A stretch of DNA of 64,000 bases, taken from NCBI RefSeq assembly GCF_051014685.1, contig NW_027479765.1, positions 1 through 64,000 on the forward strand, given 5' to 3'. The stretch is from Ptiloglossa arizonensis. Taxonomy: Eukaryota; Arthropoda; Insecta; Hymenoptera; Colletidae. The notes under the pieces were generated by a model, which had not been told where the DNA came from, searched no databases, and saw only the letters and a list, made by a program, of their open reading frames with translations. Shown here one piece after another: positions 13,655-28,000 of this stretch; position 1 is the stretch's first letter; every line of letters starts with the position of its first letter. The translations under genes were made by a program, and so were the position numbers.

Positions 13655-16110
13655 GTTATACGCTATGCGTTATGCGTTATAGGATATACGTTACGCGTTA
13701 TAGGATATACGTTATACGTTATACGTTATAGGTCATTCCTTATACGTGATACGTCATACGTTATATGTTATACGTTATACGTTATACGTCTTACGTTATA
13801 CGTTATACGTTATACGTTATACGTCATACGTTATGCGTTATACGTTATACGTCATACGTCATAGGTTATACGTTATACGTTATGCGTTATACGTTCTACG
13901 TTATACGTTATGCGTTATACGTTATACGCTATACGTTATCCGTTATACGTTATACGTTATACGTTACACGTTATACGTTATACGTTATACGTTATACGTT
14001 GTACGTTTTACGTTATACGTTACATGTTATACGTTACACGTTACACGTTATACGTTGTACGTTATACGTTCTACGTTATACGTTAGACGTTATACGTTAT
14101 ACGTTATACGTTATACGTTATACGTTATACGTTATACGTTATACGTTATACGTTCTACGTTATACGTTTTACGTTATACGTTATACGTTATACGTTATAC
14201 GTTGTACGTTATACGTTATGCGTTATACGTTCTACGTTGTTCGCTATACGTTATACGTTATACGTTATACGTTATACGTTATACGTTATACGTTATACGT
14301 TATACGTTATACGTTATACGTTATACGTTATACGGTATACGTTATACGTTATACGTTATACGTTATACGTTATACGTTATACGTTATACGTTATACGTTA
14401 TACGTTATACGTTATACGTTATACGTTATACGTTATACGTTATACGTTATACGTTATACGTTATACGTTCTACGTTATACGTTTTACGTTATACGTTATA
14501 CGTTATACGTTATACGTTGTACGTTATACGTTATGCGTTATACGTTCTAGGTTGTTCGCTATACGTTATACGTTATACGTTATACGTTATACGTTATACG
14601 TTATACGTTATACGTTATACGTTATACGTTATACGTTATACGGTATACGTTATACGTTATACGTTATACGTTATACGTTATACGTTATACGTTGTACGTT
14701 TTACGTTATACGTTACATGTTATACGTTATACGTTACACGTTATACGTTGTACGTTATACGTTCTACGTTATACGTTAGACGTTATACGTTATACGTTAT
14801 ACGTTATACGTTATACGTTATACGTTATACGTTATACGTTATACGTTATACGTTCTACGTTATACGTTTTACGTTATACGTTATACGTTATACGTTATAC
14901 GTTGTACGTTATACGTTATGCGTTATACGTTCTACGTTGTTCGCTATACGTTATACGTTATACGTTATACGTTATACGTTATACGTTATACGTTATACGT
15001 TATACGGTATACGTTATACGTTATGCGTTATACGTTATACGTTATACGTTATACGTTATACGTTATAGGTTTGACGTTATACGTTATACGGTATACGTTA
15101 TGCGTTATACGCTATACATTATGCGTTATAGGATATACGTTAGGCGTTATAGGATATACGTTATACGTGATACGTTGTACGTTATACGTTATACGTTATA
15201 CGTTATACGTTATACGTTATACGTTATACGTTATACGTTAAACGTTTTACGTTATACGTTATACGTTATACGTTATACGTTATACGTTATACGTTATACG
15301 TTATACGTTATACGTTTTACGTTATACGTTATACGTTATACGTTATACATTATACGTGATACGTTATACGTTATACGTTATACGTTATACGTTGTACGTT
15401 ATACGTTATACGTTATACGTTATACGTTAAACGTTATACGTTATACGTTATACGTTATACGATATACGTTATACGTTATACGTTGTACGTTATACGTTAT
15501 ACGTTATACGTTACACGTTATACGTTATACGTTATACGTCATACGTTATATGTTATACGTTATACGTTCTACGTTATACGTTTCACGTTATACGTTATAC
15601 GTTATACGTTATAGGTCATACCTTATACGTGATACGTCATACGTTATATGTTATACGTTATACGTTATACGTTATGCGTTATACGTTATACGTTATACGT
15701 TAAACATTATATGTTATACGTTATACGTTATACGTTATACGTTATACGTTATACGTTATAAGTTATACGTTATACGTTATACGTTATATGTTATACGTTA
15801 TGCGTTATACGTTATACGTTATACGTTATACGTTATACGCTACGCCTTATGCGTTATAGGATATACGTTATGCGTTACAGGATATACGTTATACGTTATA
15901 CGTTATAGGTCATACCTTATACGTGATACGTCATACGTTATATGTTATACGTTATACGTTATACGTCATGCGTTATATGTTAGAAGTTATACGTTATACG
16001 TTATACGTTATACTTTATACGTTATACGTTATACGTTATACGTTATACGTTATACGTTATACGTTATACGTTATACGTTATACGTTATACGTTATACGTT
16101 ATACGTTATA
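13655..16110. repeat. 2.5-kb HOR, copy 2
   Basis: This is a direct repeat of the preceding 2.5 kb with Y word 13728, ACATGTT 14022, CTACGTT plus GTTCGCT 14232, B word 15072 and Y words 15611 and 15905. Internally it has a local expansion: the CTACGTT plus GTTCGCT pair recurs at 14547 (as CTAGGTT) and 14932, and ACATGTT recurs at 14715. The central part was thus duplicated again in steps of 315 and 385 bp. The longest open frame in the window (14692-16818) lies here and is an arithmetical product of the repeat. Confidence 0.8.
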
Positions 16111-18705
16111 CGCTATGCGTTATGCGTTAGAGGATATAGGTTATGCGTTACAGGATATACGTTATACGATATACGTTATAGGTCATACCTTATACGTGAT
16201 ACGTCATACGTTATATGTTATACGTTATACGTTATACGTTATGCGTTATACGTTATACGTTATACGTTATACGTTATACGTTATACGTTATACGTTATAC
16301 GTTATACGTTATACGTTATACGTTATACGTTATACGTTATACGTTATACGTTATACGTTATACGTTATACGCTATACGCTATACGCTATGCGTTATGCGT
16401 TATAGGATATACGTTATGCGTTATAGGATATACGTTATACGTTATACGTTATAGGTCATACCTTATACGTGATACGTCATACGTTATATATTTTACGTTA
16501 TACGTTATATGTTATACGTTATACGTTATACGTTATACGTTATACGTTATACGTTATCCGTTATACGTTATACGTTATACGTTACACGTTATACGTTATA
16601 CGTTATACGTTTTACGTTATACGTTACATGTTATACGTTATACGTTACACGTTATACGTTGTACGTTATACGTTCTACGTTATACCTTAGACGTTATACG
16701 TTATACGTTATACGTCATAGGTTATACGTTATACGTTATACGTTATACGTTATACGTTATGCGTTATACGTTTTACGATATACGTTATACGTTATACGTT
16801 ATACGTTTGACGTTATAGGTTATACGGTATACGTTATGCGTTATACGCTATACATTATGCGTTATAGGATATACGTTATGCGTTATAGGATATACGTTAT
16901 ACGTGATGCGTTGTACGTTATACGTTATACGTTATACGTTATACGTTATACGTTATACGTTATACGTTACACGTTATACGTTATACGTTATACGTTATAC
17001 GTTATACGGTATACGTTATACGTTATACGTTATACGTTATACGTTATACGTTATACGTTATACGCTATACGTTATACGGTATACGTTATACGTTATACGT
17101 TATACGTTAGACGTTATAGGTTATACGTTAAACGTTTTACGTTATACGTTATACGTTATACGATATACGTTATACGTTATACGTTATGCGTTATAGGATA
17201 TACGTTATACGTTATACGTTATACGTTAGACGTTATAGGTTATACGTTAAACGTTTTACGTTATACGTTATACGTTATACGATATACGTTATACGTTATA
17301 CGTTATATGTTATAGGATATACGATATACGTTATACGTTATACGTTATACGTTATACGTTATACGTTATACGTTATACGTTATACGTTATACGTTATACG
17401 TTATACGTTATACGTTATACGTTATACGTTATACGTTATACGTTATACGTTATACGTTATACGTTATACGTTATACGTTATACGTTATACGTTATACGTT
17501 TTACATTATACGTTATAAGTTACACGTTATACATTATACGTTATACGTTATACGTTATACGTTATACGTTTGACGTTATACGTTATACGGTATACGTTAT
17601 GCGTTATACGCTATACATTATGCGTTATAGGATACACGTTATGCGTTATAGGATATACGTTATACGTGATACGTTGTACGTTATACCTTATACGTTATAC
17701 GTTATACGTTATACGTTATACGTTATACGTTATACGTTATACGTTATACGTTATACGTTATACGTTATACGTTATACGTTGTACGTTATACGTTATAAAT
17801 TATACGTTATACGTTATACGTTATACGTTATACGTTATACGTTATACGTTATACGTTATACGTTATACGTTATACGTTATACGTTATACGTTATACGTTA
17901 TACGTTATACGTTATACGTTATACGTTATACGTTATACGTTATACGTTATACGTTAAACGTTATACGTTATACGTTATACGTTATACGTTATACGTTATA
18001 CGTTATACGTTATACGATATACGTTATACGTTATACGTTATACGTTATACGTTTTACGTTATACGTTATACGTTATACGTTATACGTTATACGTTATACG
18101 TTATGCGTTATACGTTATACGTTATACGTTATACGTTATGCGTTATACGTTATACGTTATACGTTATACGTTATACATTTGACGTTATACGCTGTACGTT
18201 ATACGTTATACGTTATACGTTATACGTTATACGATATACGTTATACGTTATACGTTATACGTTATATATTATACGTTATACGTTATACGTTATACGTTAT
18301 GCGTTATGCGTTATACGTTATACGTTATGCGTTATACGTTATACGTTTGACGTTATACGTTATACGTTATACGTTATACGTTATACGTTATACGGTATAC
18401 GTTATACGTTATACGTTATACGTTAGACGTTATAGGTTATACGTTAAACGTTTTACGTTATACGTTATACGTTATACGATATACGTTATACGTTATACGT
18501 TATGCGTTATAGGATATACGTTATACGTTATACGTTATACGTTATACGTTATACGTCATACGTTATACGCTATACGTTATACGTTATACGTTATACGTTA
18601 TACGTTATACGTTATACGTTATACGTTATACGTTATACGTTTTACGTTATACGTTATACTTTATACGATATGCGTTATACGTTATACGTTATGCGTTATA
18701 GGATA
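16111..18705. repeat. Long-range satellite duplication, copy 2
   Basis: This is the right-hand copy of 186-3,060, with Y words 16178 and 16451, ACATGTT 16626, B words 16808 and 17571 and the S segment ending at 18515. It lacks about 47 units present in copy 1 between the first B word and the R words (offset falls from 15,932 to 15,603), and gains six a little later (offset 15,645). Private changes include a GAGG-containing unit near 16,129 and an ATACATT preceded by T near 17,501. Confidence 0.85.
17956..18515. repeat. S segment, copy inside the long-range duplicate
   Basis: It holds the A word at 18180 and R word at 18425 and ends with ATAGGAT at 18509-18515. It lies at the expected offset of 15,645 bp from the S copy ending at 2863, but has the common ATACGCT and canonical R-word units where that copy has private changes. 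Those private changes therefore probably arose after the duplication (inference). Confidence 0.78.
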
Positions 18706-20468
18706 TACGTTATACGTTATACGTTATACGTTATACGTTATACGTTATACGTTATACGTTATACGTTATACGTTATACGTTATACGTTATACGTTTTACG
18801 TTATACGTTATACGTTATACGTTATACATTATACGTTATACGTTATACGTTTTACGTTATACGTTATACGTTATACATTATACGTTATACGTTATACGTT
18901 ACTCGTTATTCGTAATATGAAATACGTTTCACGTTATAAGTTATACGTTATACGTTATACGTTATACGTTATACGTTATACGTTATACGTTATACGTTAT
19001 ACGGTATACGTTATGCGTTATACGTTATACGTTATACGTTATACGTTATACGTTATACGTTTTACGTTATACGTTATACTTTATACGATATGCGTTATAC
19101 GTTATACGTTATGCGTTATAGGATATACGTTATACGTCATACGTTATACGTTATACGTTATACGTTATACGTTATACGTTAAACGTTATACGTTATACGT
19201 TATACGTTATACGTTATACGTAATACGTTATACGTTATAGGTTATACGTTATACGGTATACGTTATACGTTATGCGTTATACGTTATATGTTATACATTA
19301 TACGTTATACGTTATACGTTTGACGTTATACGTTATACGGTATACGTTATGCGTTATACGCTATACATTATGCGTTATAGGATATACGTTATGCGTTATA
19401 GGATATACGTTATACGTGATACGTTGTACGTTATACGTTATACGTTATACGTCATACGTTATACGTTATACGTTATACTTTATACGATATGCGTTATACG
19501 TTATACGTTATGCGTTATAGGATATACGTTATACGTTTTACGTTATACGTTATACGTTATACATTATACGTTATACGTTATACGTTACTCGTTATTCGTA
19601 ATATGAAATACGTTTCACGTTATAAGTTATACGTTATACGTTATACGTTATACGTTATACGTTATACGTTATACGTTATACGTTATACGTTATACGTTAT
19701 ACGTTATACGTTATACGTTATACGGTATACGTTATGCGTTATACGTTATACGTTATACGTTATACGTTATACGTTATACGTTTTACGTTATACGTTATAC
19801 TTTATACGATATGCGTTATACGTTATACGTTATGCGTTATAGGATATACGTTATACGTTTTACGTTATACGTTATACGTTATACGTTATACGTTATACGT
19901 TATACGTTACTCGTTATTCGTAGTATGAAATACGTTTCACGTTATAAGTTATACGTTATACGTTATACGTTATACGTTATACGTTATACGTTATACGTTA
20001 TACGTTATACGTTATACGGTATACGTTATGCGTTATACGTTATACGTTATACGTTATACGTTATACGTTATACGTTATACGTTATACGTTATACGTTATA
20101 CGTAAAACGTTATACGTTATACGTTATACGTTATACGTTATACGTTATACGTTATACGTTATACGTTATACGTTATACGTTATACGTTATACGTTATACG
20201 TTATACGTTATACGTTATACGTTATACGTTATACGTTATACGTTATACGTTCTACGTTATACGTTAAACGTTATACGTTATACGTTATACGTTATACGAT
20301 ATACGTTATACGTTATACGTTATACGTTATAGATTATACGTTATACGTTATACGTTATACGTTTTACGTAATACGTTATACGTTATACGTTATACATTAT
20401 ACGTTATACGTTATACGTTTTACGTTATACGTTATACGTTATACGTTATACGTTATACGTTATACGTT
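18706..20468. repeat. Dense early-type M stretch
   Basis: Three early-type M words (18901, 19587, 19909) fall within about 1.05 kb, with a B word at 19321 and stretches of ATACTTT, ATACGAT, ATGCGTT and ATAGGAT before two of them. This is the last place where the ATTCGTA form of M is seen; from 20,469 onward M has ATACGTA. It therefore looks like a boundary between two amplification lineages. Confidence 0.75.
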
Positions 20469-21441
20469 ACTCGTTATACGTAATATGAAATACGTTTCAC
20501 GTTATAAGTTATACGTTATACGTTATACGTTATACGTTATACGTTATACGTTATACGTTATACGTTATACGTTATACGTTATACGGTATACGTTATGCGT
20601 TATACGTTATACGTTATACGTTATACGTTATACGTTATACGTTATACGTTATACGTTATACGTTATACGTTATACGTTATACGTTATACGTTATACGTTT
20701 TACGTTATACGTTATACGTTATACGATATACGTTATACGTTATACGTTATGCGTTATAGGATATACGTTATACGTTATACGTTATACGTTATACGTTATA
20801 CGTTATACGTTATACGTTATACGTTATACGTTATACGTTATACGTTATACGTTATACGTTATACGTTATACGTTATACGTTATACGTTATACGTTATACG
20901 TTATACGTTATGCGTTATACGCTATACGTTATGCGTTATAGGTCATACCTTATACGTGATACGTCATACGTTATACGTTATACGTCATACGTTATACGTT
21001 ATACGTTATACGTTATACGTTATACGTTATACGTTATACGTTATACGTTATACGTTATACGTTAAACGTTATACGTTATACGTTAAACGTTATACGTTAT
21101 ACGTTATACGTTATACGTTATACGTTAAACGTTATACGTTATACGTAATACGTTATACGATATACGTTATACGTTATACGTTGTACGTTATACGTTATAC
21201 GTTATACGTTATACGTTATAGGTTATGCGTTATACGTTATACGTTATACGTTATACGTTATGCGTTATACGTTATACGTTATACGTTATACGTTACACGT
21301 TTGACGTTATACGCTGTACGTTATACGTTATACGTTATACGTTATACGTTATACGTTATACGTTATACGTTATACGTTATACGTTATACGTTAAACGTTA
21401 TACGTTATACGTTATACGTTATACGATATACGTTATGCGTT
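20252..21441. repeat. 3.0-kb-spaced duplication, copy 1
   Basis: Anchors and their partners about 3.0 kb downstream: CTACGTT 20252 and 23269; TTACGTAA site 20364 and 23388; M word 20469 and 23493; Y word 20938 and 23941; A word 21302 and 24333; ATGCGTT after ATACGAT 21435 and 24466. Offsets of 3,003-3,031 bp are all multiples of 7. It includes units such as ATACGTA followed by AAACGTT-type units that are rare to the left. Confidence 0.82.
20364..20371. other. Perfect palindrome TTACGTAA
   Basis: It is formed where a TTACGTA unit meets a following A. The 8-bp palindrome equals the known PAR-bZIP/C-EBP and yeast Yap-type consensus. It recurs at 23388-23395 as part of the 3.0-kb duplication. 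No regulatory role can be claimed, because there is no gene nearby. Confidence 0.5.
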
Positions 21442-21875
21442 ATACGTTATACGTTATACGTTATATATTATACGTTATACGTTATACGTTATACGTTATG
21501 CGTTATGCGTTATACGTTATACGTTATGCGTTATACGTTATACGTTATACGTTTGACGTTATACGTTATACGTTATACGTTATACGTTATATATTATACG
21601 TTATACGTTATACGTTATACGTTATGCGTTATGCGTTATACGTTATACGTTATGCGTTATACGTTATACGTTATACGTTTGACGTTATACGTTATACGTT
21701 ATACGTTATACGTTATACGTTATACGTTATACGTTATACGTTAAACGTTATACGTTATACGTTATACGTTATACGTTATACGTTATACGATATACGTTAT
21801 ACGTTATACGTTGTACGTTATACGTTATACGTTATACGTTATACGTTATACGTTATACGTTATACGTTACACGTT

Positions 21876-22386
21876 TGACGTTATACGCTGTACGTTATAC
21901 GTTATACGTTATACGTTATACGTTATACGTTATACGTTATACGTTATACGTTATACGTTAAACGTTATACGTTATACGTTATACGTTATACGTTATACGT
22001 TATACGATATACGTTATACGTTATACGTTATACGTTATATATTATACGTTATACGTTATACGTTATACGTTATACGTTATGCGTTATGCGTTATACGTTA
22101 TACGTTATGCGTTATACGTTATACGTTATACGTTTGACGTTATACGTTATACGTTATACGTTATACGTTATATATTATACGTTATACGTTATACGTTATA
22201 CGTTATGCGTTATGCGTTATACGTTATTCGTTATGCGTTATACGTTATACGTTATACGTTTGACGTTATACGTTATACGTTATACGTTATACGTTATACG
22301 GTATACGTTATACGTTATACGTTATACGTTATACGTTATACGTTACTCGTTATACGTAGTATGAAATACGTTTCACGTTATAAGTT
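21876..22386. repeat. A-to-M segment, copy 1
   Basis: It runs from the TGACGTT of the A word to the end of M word 22345. It includes two rounds of ATATATT followed by clustered ATGCGTT units and an ATTCGTT. Copies lie at 25390-25893 (offset 3,514 then 3,507) and 30479-30982 (a further 5,089). A fourth starts at 31627 but ends without its M word. Confidence 0.82.
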
Positions 22387-22834
22387 ATACGTTATACGTT
22401 ATACGTTATACGTTATACGTTATACGTTATACGTTATACGTTATACGTTATACGTTATACGTTATACGATATACGTTATACGTTATACGTTATGCGTTAT
22501 AGGATATGCGTTATACGTTATACGTTATACGTTATACGTTATACGTTATACGTTATACGTTATACGTTATACGTTATACGTTATACGTTATACGTTATAC
22601 GTTATAGGTTATACGTTATACGTTATACGTTATACGTTATACGTTATACGTTATACGTTATACGTTATACGTTATACGTTATACGTTATACGTTATACGT
22701 TATACGTTATACGTTATACGTTATACGTTATACGTTATACGTTCTACGTTATACGTTAAACGTTATACGTTATACGTTATACGTTATACGTTATACGATA
22801 TACGTTATACGTTATACGTTATGCGTTATAGGAT

Positions 22835-23268
22835 ATACGTTATACGTTATACGTTATACGTTATACGTTATACGTTATACGTTATACGTTATACGTTATA
22901 CGTTATACGTTATACGTTATACGTTATACGTTATACGTTATACGTTATACGTTATACGTTATACGTTATACGTTATACGTTATACGTTATACGTTATACG
23001 TTATACGTTATACGTTATACGTTATACGTTATACGTTATACGTTATACGTTATACGTTATACGTTATACGTTATACGTTATACGTTATACGTTATACGTT
23101 ATACGTTATACGTTATACGTTATACGTTATACGTTATACGTTATACGTTATACGTTATACGTTATACGTTATACGTTATACGTTATACGTTATACGTTAT
23201 ACGTTATACGTTATACGTTATACGTTATACGTTATACGTTATACGTTATACGTTATACGTTATACGTT
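22835..23268. repeat. Longest perfect run, 62 identical units
   Basis: Between ATAGGAT (22828-22834) and CTACGTT (23269) there are 434 bases with no departure from ATACGTT. I found no longer perfect run in the window. Other long perfect runs near 26,010-26,240, 39,440-39,650 and 57,690-57,930 are about half this length. It is the part most exposed to assembly length error. Confidence 0.88.
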
Positions 23269-24472
23269 CTACGTTATACGTTAAACGTTATACGTTATAC
23301 GTTATACGTTATACGATATACGTTATACGTTATACGTTATACGTTATACGTTATAGATTATACGTTATACGTTATACGTTATACGTTTTACGTAATACGT
23401 TATACGTTATACGTTATACATTATACGTTATACGTTATACGTTTTACGTTATACGTTATACGTTATACGTTATACGTTATACGTTATACGTTACTCGTTA
23501 TACGTAATATGAAATACGTTTCACGTTATAAGTTATACGTTATACGTTATACGTTATACGTTATACGTTATACGTTATACGTTATACGTTATACGTTATA
23601 CGGTATACGTTATGCGTTATACGTTATACGTTATACGTTATACGTTATACGTTATACGTTATACGTTATACGTTATACGTTATACGTTATACGTTATACG
23701 TTATACGTTATACGTTATACGTTATACGTTTTACGTTATACGTTATACGTTATACGATATACGTTATATGTTATACGTTATGCGTTATAGGATATACGTT
23801 ATACGTTATACGTTATACGTTATACGTTATACGTTATACGTTATACGTTATACGTTATACGTTATACGTTATACGTTATACGTTATACGTTATACGTTAT
23901 ACGTTATACGTTATGCGTTATACGCTATACGTTATGCGTTATAGGTCATACCTTATACGTGATACGTCATACGTTATACGTTATACGTTATACGTTATTC
24001 GTTATACGTTTTACGTTATACGTTATACGTTATACGTTATACGTTATACGTTATACGTTATACGTTATACGTTATACGTTATACGTTATACGTTAAACGT
24101 TATACGTTATACGTTATACGTTATACGTTATACGTTATACGTTATACGTTATACGTTAAACGTTATACGTTATACGTAATACGTTATACGATATACGTTA
24201 TACGTTATACGTTGTACGTTATACGTTATACGTTATACGTTATACGTTATAGGTTATGCGTTATACGTTATACGTTATACGTTATACGTTATGCGTTATA
24301 CGTTATACGTTATACGTTATACGTTACACGTTTGACGTTATACGCTGTACGTTATACGTTATACGTTATACGTTATACGTTATACGTTATACGTTATACG
24401 TTATACGTTATACGTTATACGTTAAACGTTATACGTTATACGTTATACGTTATACGATATACGTTATGCGTT
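23269..24472. repeat. 3.0-kb-spaced duplication, copy 2
   Basis: This is the partner of 20,252-21,441 with M word 23493, Y word 23941 and A word 24333. It differs by small whole-unit gains and losses and by an ATTCGTT near 23,997. It begins directly at the end of the longest perfect run in the window. Confidence 0.82.
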
Positions 24473-25389
24473 ATACGTTATACGTTATACGTTATACGTT
24501 ATACGTTATACGTTATACGTTATATATTATACGTTATACGTTATACGTTATACGTTATGCGTTATGCGTTATACGTTATTCGTTATGCGTTATACGTTAT
24601 ACGTTATACGTTTGACGTTATACGTTATACGTTATACGTTATACGTTATACGGTATACGTTATACGTTATACGTTATACGTTATACGTTATACGTTACTC
24701 GTTATACGTAGTATGAAATACGTTTCACGTTATAAGTTATACGTTGTACGTTATACGTTATACGTTATACGTTATACGTTATACGTTATACGTTATACGT
24801 TATACGTTATACGTTATACGATATACGTTATACGTTATACGTTATGCGTTATAGGATATACGTTATACGTTATACGTTATACGTTATACGTTATACGTTA
24901 TACGTTATACGTTATACGTTATACGTTATACGTTATACGTTATACGTTATACGTTATAGGTTATACGTTATACGTTATACGTTATACGTTATACGTTATA
25001 CGTTATACGTTATACTTTATACGTTATACGTTACTCGTTATACGTAATATGAAATACGTTTCACGTTATAAGTTATACGTTATACGTTATACGTTATACG
25101 TTATACGTTATACGTTATACGTTATACGTTATACGTTATACGTTATACGATATACGTTATGCGTTATACGTTATACGTTATACGTTTGACGTTATACGTT
25201 ATACGTTATAAGTTATACGTTATACGTTATACGTTATACGTTATACGTTAAACGTTATACGTTATACGTTATACGTTATACGTTATACGTTATACGATAT
25301 ACGTTATACGTTATACGTTGTACGTTATACGTTATACGTTATACGTTATACGTTATACGTTATACGTTATACGTTATACGTTACACGTT

Positions 25390-25893
25390 TGACGTTATAC
25401 GCTGTACGTTATACGTTATACGTTATACGTTATACGTTATACGTTATACGTTATACGTTATACGTTATACGTTAAACGTTATACGTTATACGTTATACGT
25501 TGTACGTTATACGTTATACGATATACGTTATACGTTATACATTATACGTTATATATTATACGTTATACGTTATACGTTATACGTTATGCGTTATGCGTTA
25601 TACGTTATACGTTATGCGTTATACGTTATACGTTATACGTTTGACGTTATACGTTATACGTTATACGTTATACGTTATATATTATACGTTATACGTTATA
25701 CGTTATACGTTATGCGTTATGCGTTATACGTTATTCGTTATGCGTTATACGTTATACGTTATACGTTTGACGTTATACGTTATACGTTATACGTTATACG
25801 TTATACGGTATACGTTATACGTTATACGTTATACGTTATACGTTATACGTTACTCGTTATACGTAGTATGAAATACGTTTCACGTTATAAGTT
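25390..25893. repeat. A-to-M segment, copy 2
   Basis: A word at 25390 and GTATGAA-type M word at 25852. It is separated by exactly 5,089 bp (727 units) from the copy at 30479-30982, at both the A word and the M word, so these two are equal in length and the most recent pair. Confidence 0.82.
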
Positions 25894-26362
25894 ATACGTT
25901 ATACGTTATACGTTATACGTTATACGTTATACGTTATACGTTATACGTTATACGTTATACGTTATACGTTATACGATATACGTTATACGTTATACGTTAT
26001 GCGTTATAGGATATACGTTATACGTTATACGTTATACGTTATACGTTATACGTTATACGTTATACGTTATACGTTATACGTTATACGTTATACGTTATAC
26101 GTTATACGTTATACGTTATACGTTATACGTTATACGTTATACGTTATACGTTATACGTTATACGTTATACGTTATACGTTATACGTTATACGTTATACGT
26201 TATACGTTATACGTTATACGTTATACGTTATACGTTATACGTCATACGTTATACGTTATACGTTAAACGTTATACGTTATACGTTATACGTTATACGATA
26301 TACGTTATACGTTATACGTTATACGTTATATATTATACGTTATACGTTATACGTTATACGTT

Positions 26363-27356
26363 ATGCGTTATGCGTTATACGTTATACGTTATGCGTTATA
26401 CGTTATACGTTATACGTTTGACGTTATACGTTATACGTTATACGTTATACGTTATACGGTATACGTTATACGTTATACGTTATACGTTAGACGTTATAGG
26501 TTATACGTTAAACGTTTTACGTTATACGTTATACGTTATACGATATACGTTATATGTTATACGTTATACGTTATGCGTTATAGGATATACGTTATACGTT
26601 ACACGTTATACGTTAGACGTTATAGGTTATACGTTAAACGTTATACGTTATACGTTATACGTTATACGTTATACGTTATACGTTATACGTTATACGTTAT
26701 ACGTTATACGTTATACGTTATACGTTATACGTTAAACGTTATACGTTATACGTTATACGTTATACGTTATACGTTATACGATATACGTTATACGTTATAC
26801 GTTGTACGTTATACGTTATACGTTATACGTTATACGTTATACGTTTTACGTTATACGTTACTCGTTATACGTAGTATGAAATACGTTTCACGTTATAAGT
26901 TATACGTTATACGTTATACGTTATACGTTATACGTTATACGTTATACGTTATACGTTATACGTTATACGTTATACGGTATACGTTATGCGTTATACGTTA
27001 TACGTTATACGTTATACGTTATACGTTATACGTTTTACGTTATACGTTATAAGTTACACGTTATACATTATACGTTATACGTTATACGTTATACGTTATA
27101 CGTTATACGTTATACGTTATACGTTATACGTTATACGTTATACGTTATACGTTATACGTTATACGTTATACGTTATACGTTATACGTTATACGTTATACG
27201 TTATACGTTATACGTTATACGTTGAACGTTATACGTTATACGTTATACGTTATACGTTATACGTTATACGTTATACGTTATACGTTATACGGTATACGTT
27301 ATACGTTATGCGTTATACGTTATACGTTATACGTTATACGTTATACGTTATACGTT
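26363..27356. repeat. R, M and GAACGTT segment, copy 1
   Basis: Two ATGCGTT units at the start, R word 26489 with ATATGTT, ACACGTT and a second AGACGTT at 26615, M word 26860, the pair ATAAGTT and ACACGTT near 27,050, and a GAACGTT unit at 27224, ending just before B word 27357. The same order occurs at about 34,294-35,259 (before B word 35260) and 39,747-40,726 (before B word 40727). Confidence 0.78.
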
Positions 27357-28000
27357 TGACGTTATACGTTATACGGTATACGTTATGCGTTATACGCTAT
27401 ACATTATGCGTTATAGGATATACGTTATGCGTTTTAGGATATACGTTATACGTGATACGTTGTACGTTATACGTTATACGTTATACGTTATACGTTATAC
27501 GTTATACGTTATACGTTATGCGTTATACGTTATACGTTATACGTTTGACGTTATACGTTATACGTTATATGTTATACGTTATACGGTATACGTTATACGT
27601 TATACGTTATACGTTAGACGTTATAGGTTATACGTTAAACGTTTTACGTTATACGTTATACGTTATACGATATACGTTATACGTTATACGTTATGCGTTA
27701 TAGGATATACGTTATACGTTATACGATATACGTTAGACGTTATAGGTTATACGTTAAACGTTATACGTTATACGTTATACGTTATGCGTTATAGGATATA
27801 CGTTATACGTTATACGTTATACGTTATACGTTATACGTTATACGTTATACGTTATACGTTAAACGTTATACGTTATACGTTATACGTTATACGTTATACG
27901 TTATACGTTATACGTTATACGTTATACGGTATACGTTATACGTTATGCGTTATACGTTATACGTTATACGTTATACGTTATACGTTATACGTTATACGTT

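Larger units (their letters stand above)
6658..19950. repeat. M words, early type (6 copies)
   Basis: The M word is six consecutive units, 42 bp: ACTCGTT, then a unit ending GTA, then ATATGAA or GTATGAA, a canonical unit, TCACGTT and ATAAGTT. In this left set the second unit is ATTCGTA. Starts: 6658, 7890, 8891, 18901, 19587 and 19909. The last has GTATGAA in third place and is the only left-set copy to do so. All starts equal 1 modulo 7, so the word is a run of diverged units and not an insertion. Confidence 0.9.

Noticed and set aside
14692..16818. A 708-codon open frame on the + strand, and about 170 similar frames
   Set aside because: The 7-bp repeat has no stop in any forward frame, so long frames arise by arithmetic and are broken only by variants that make TAA, TAG or TGA. 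All three frames overlap with the same peptide, starts are just ATG-bearing variant units, no ribosome site or promoter context is seen, and substitutions hit every unit position, each of which serves as every codon position.
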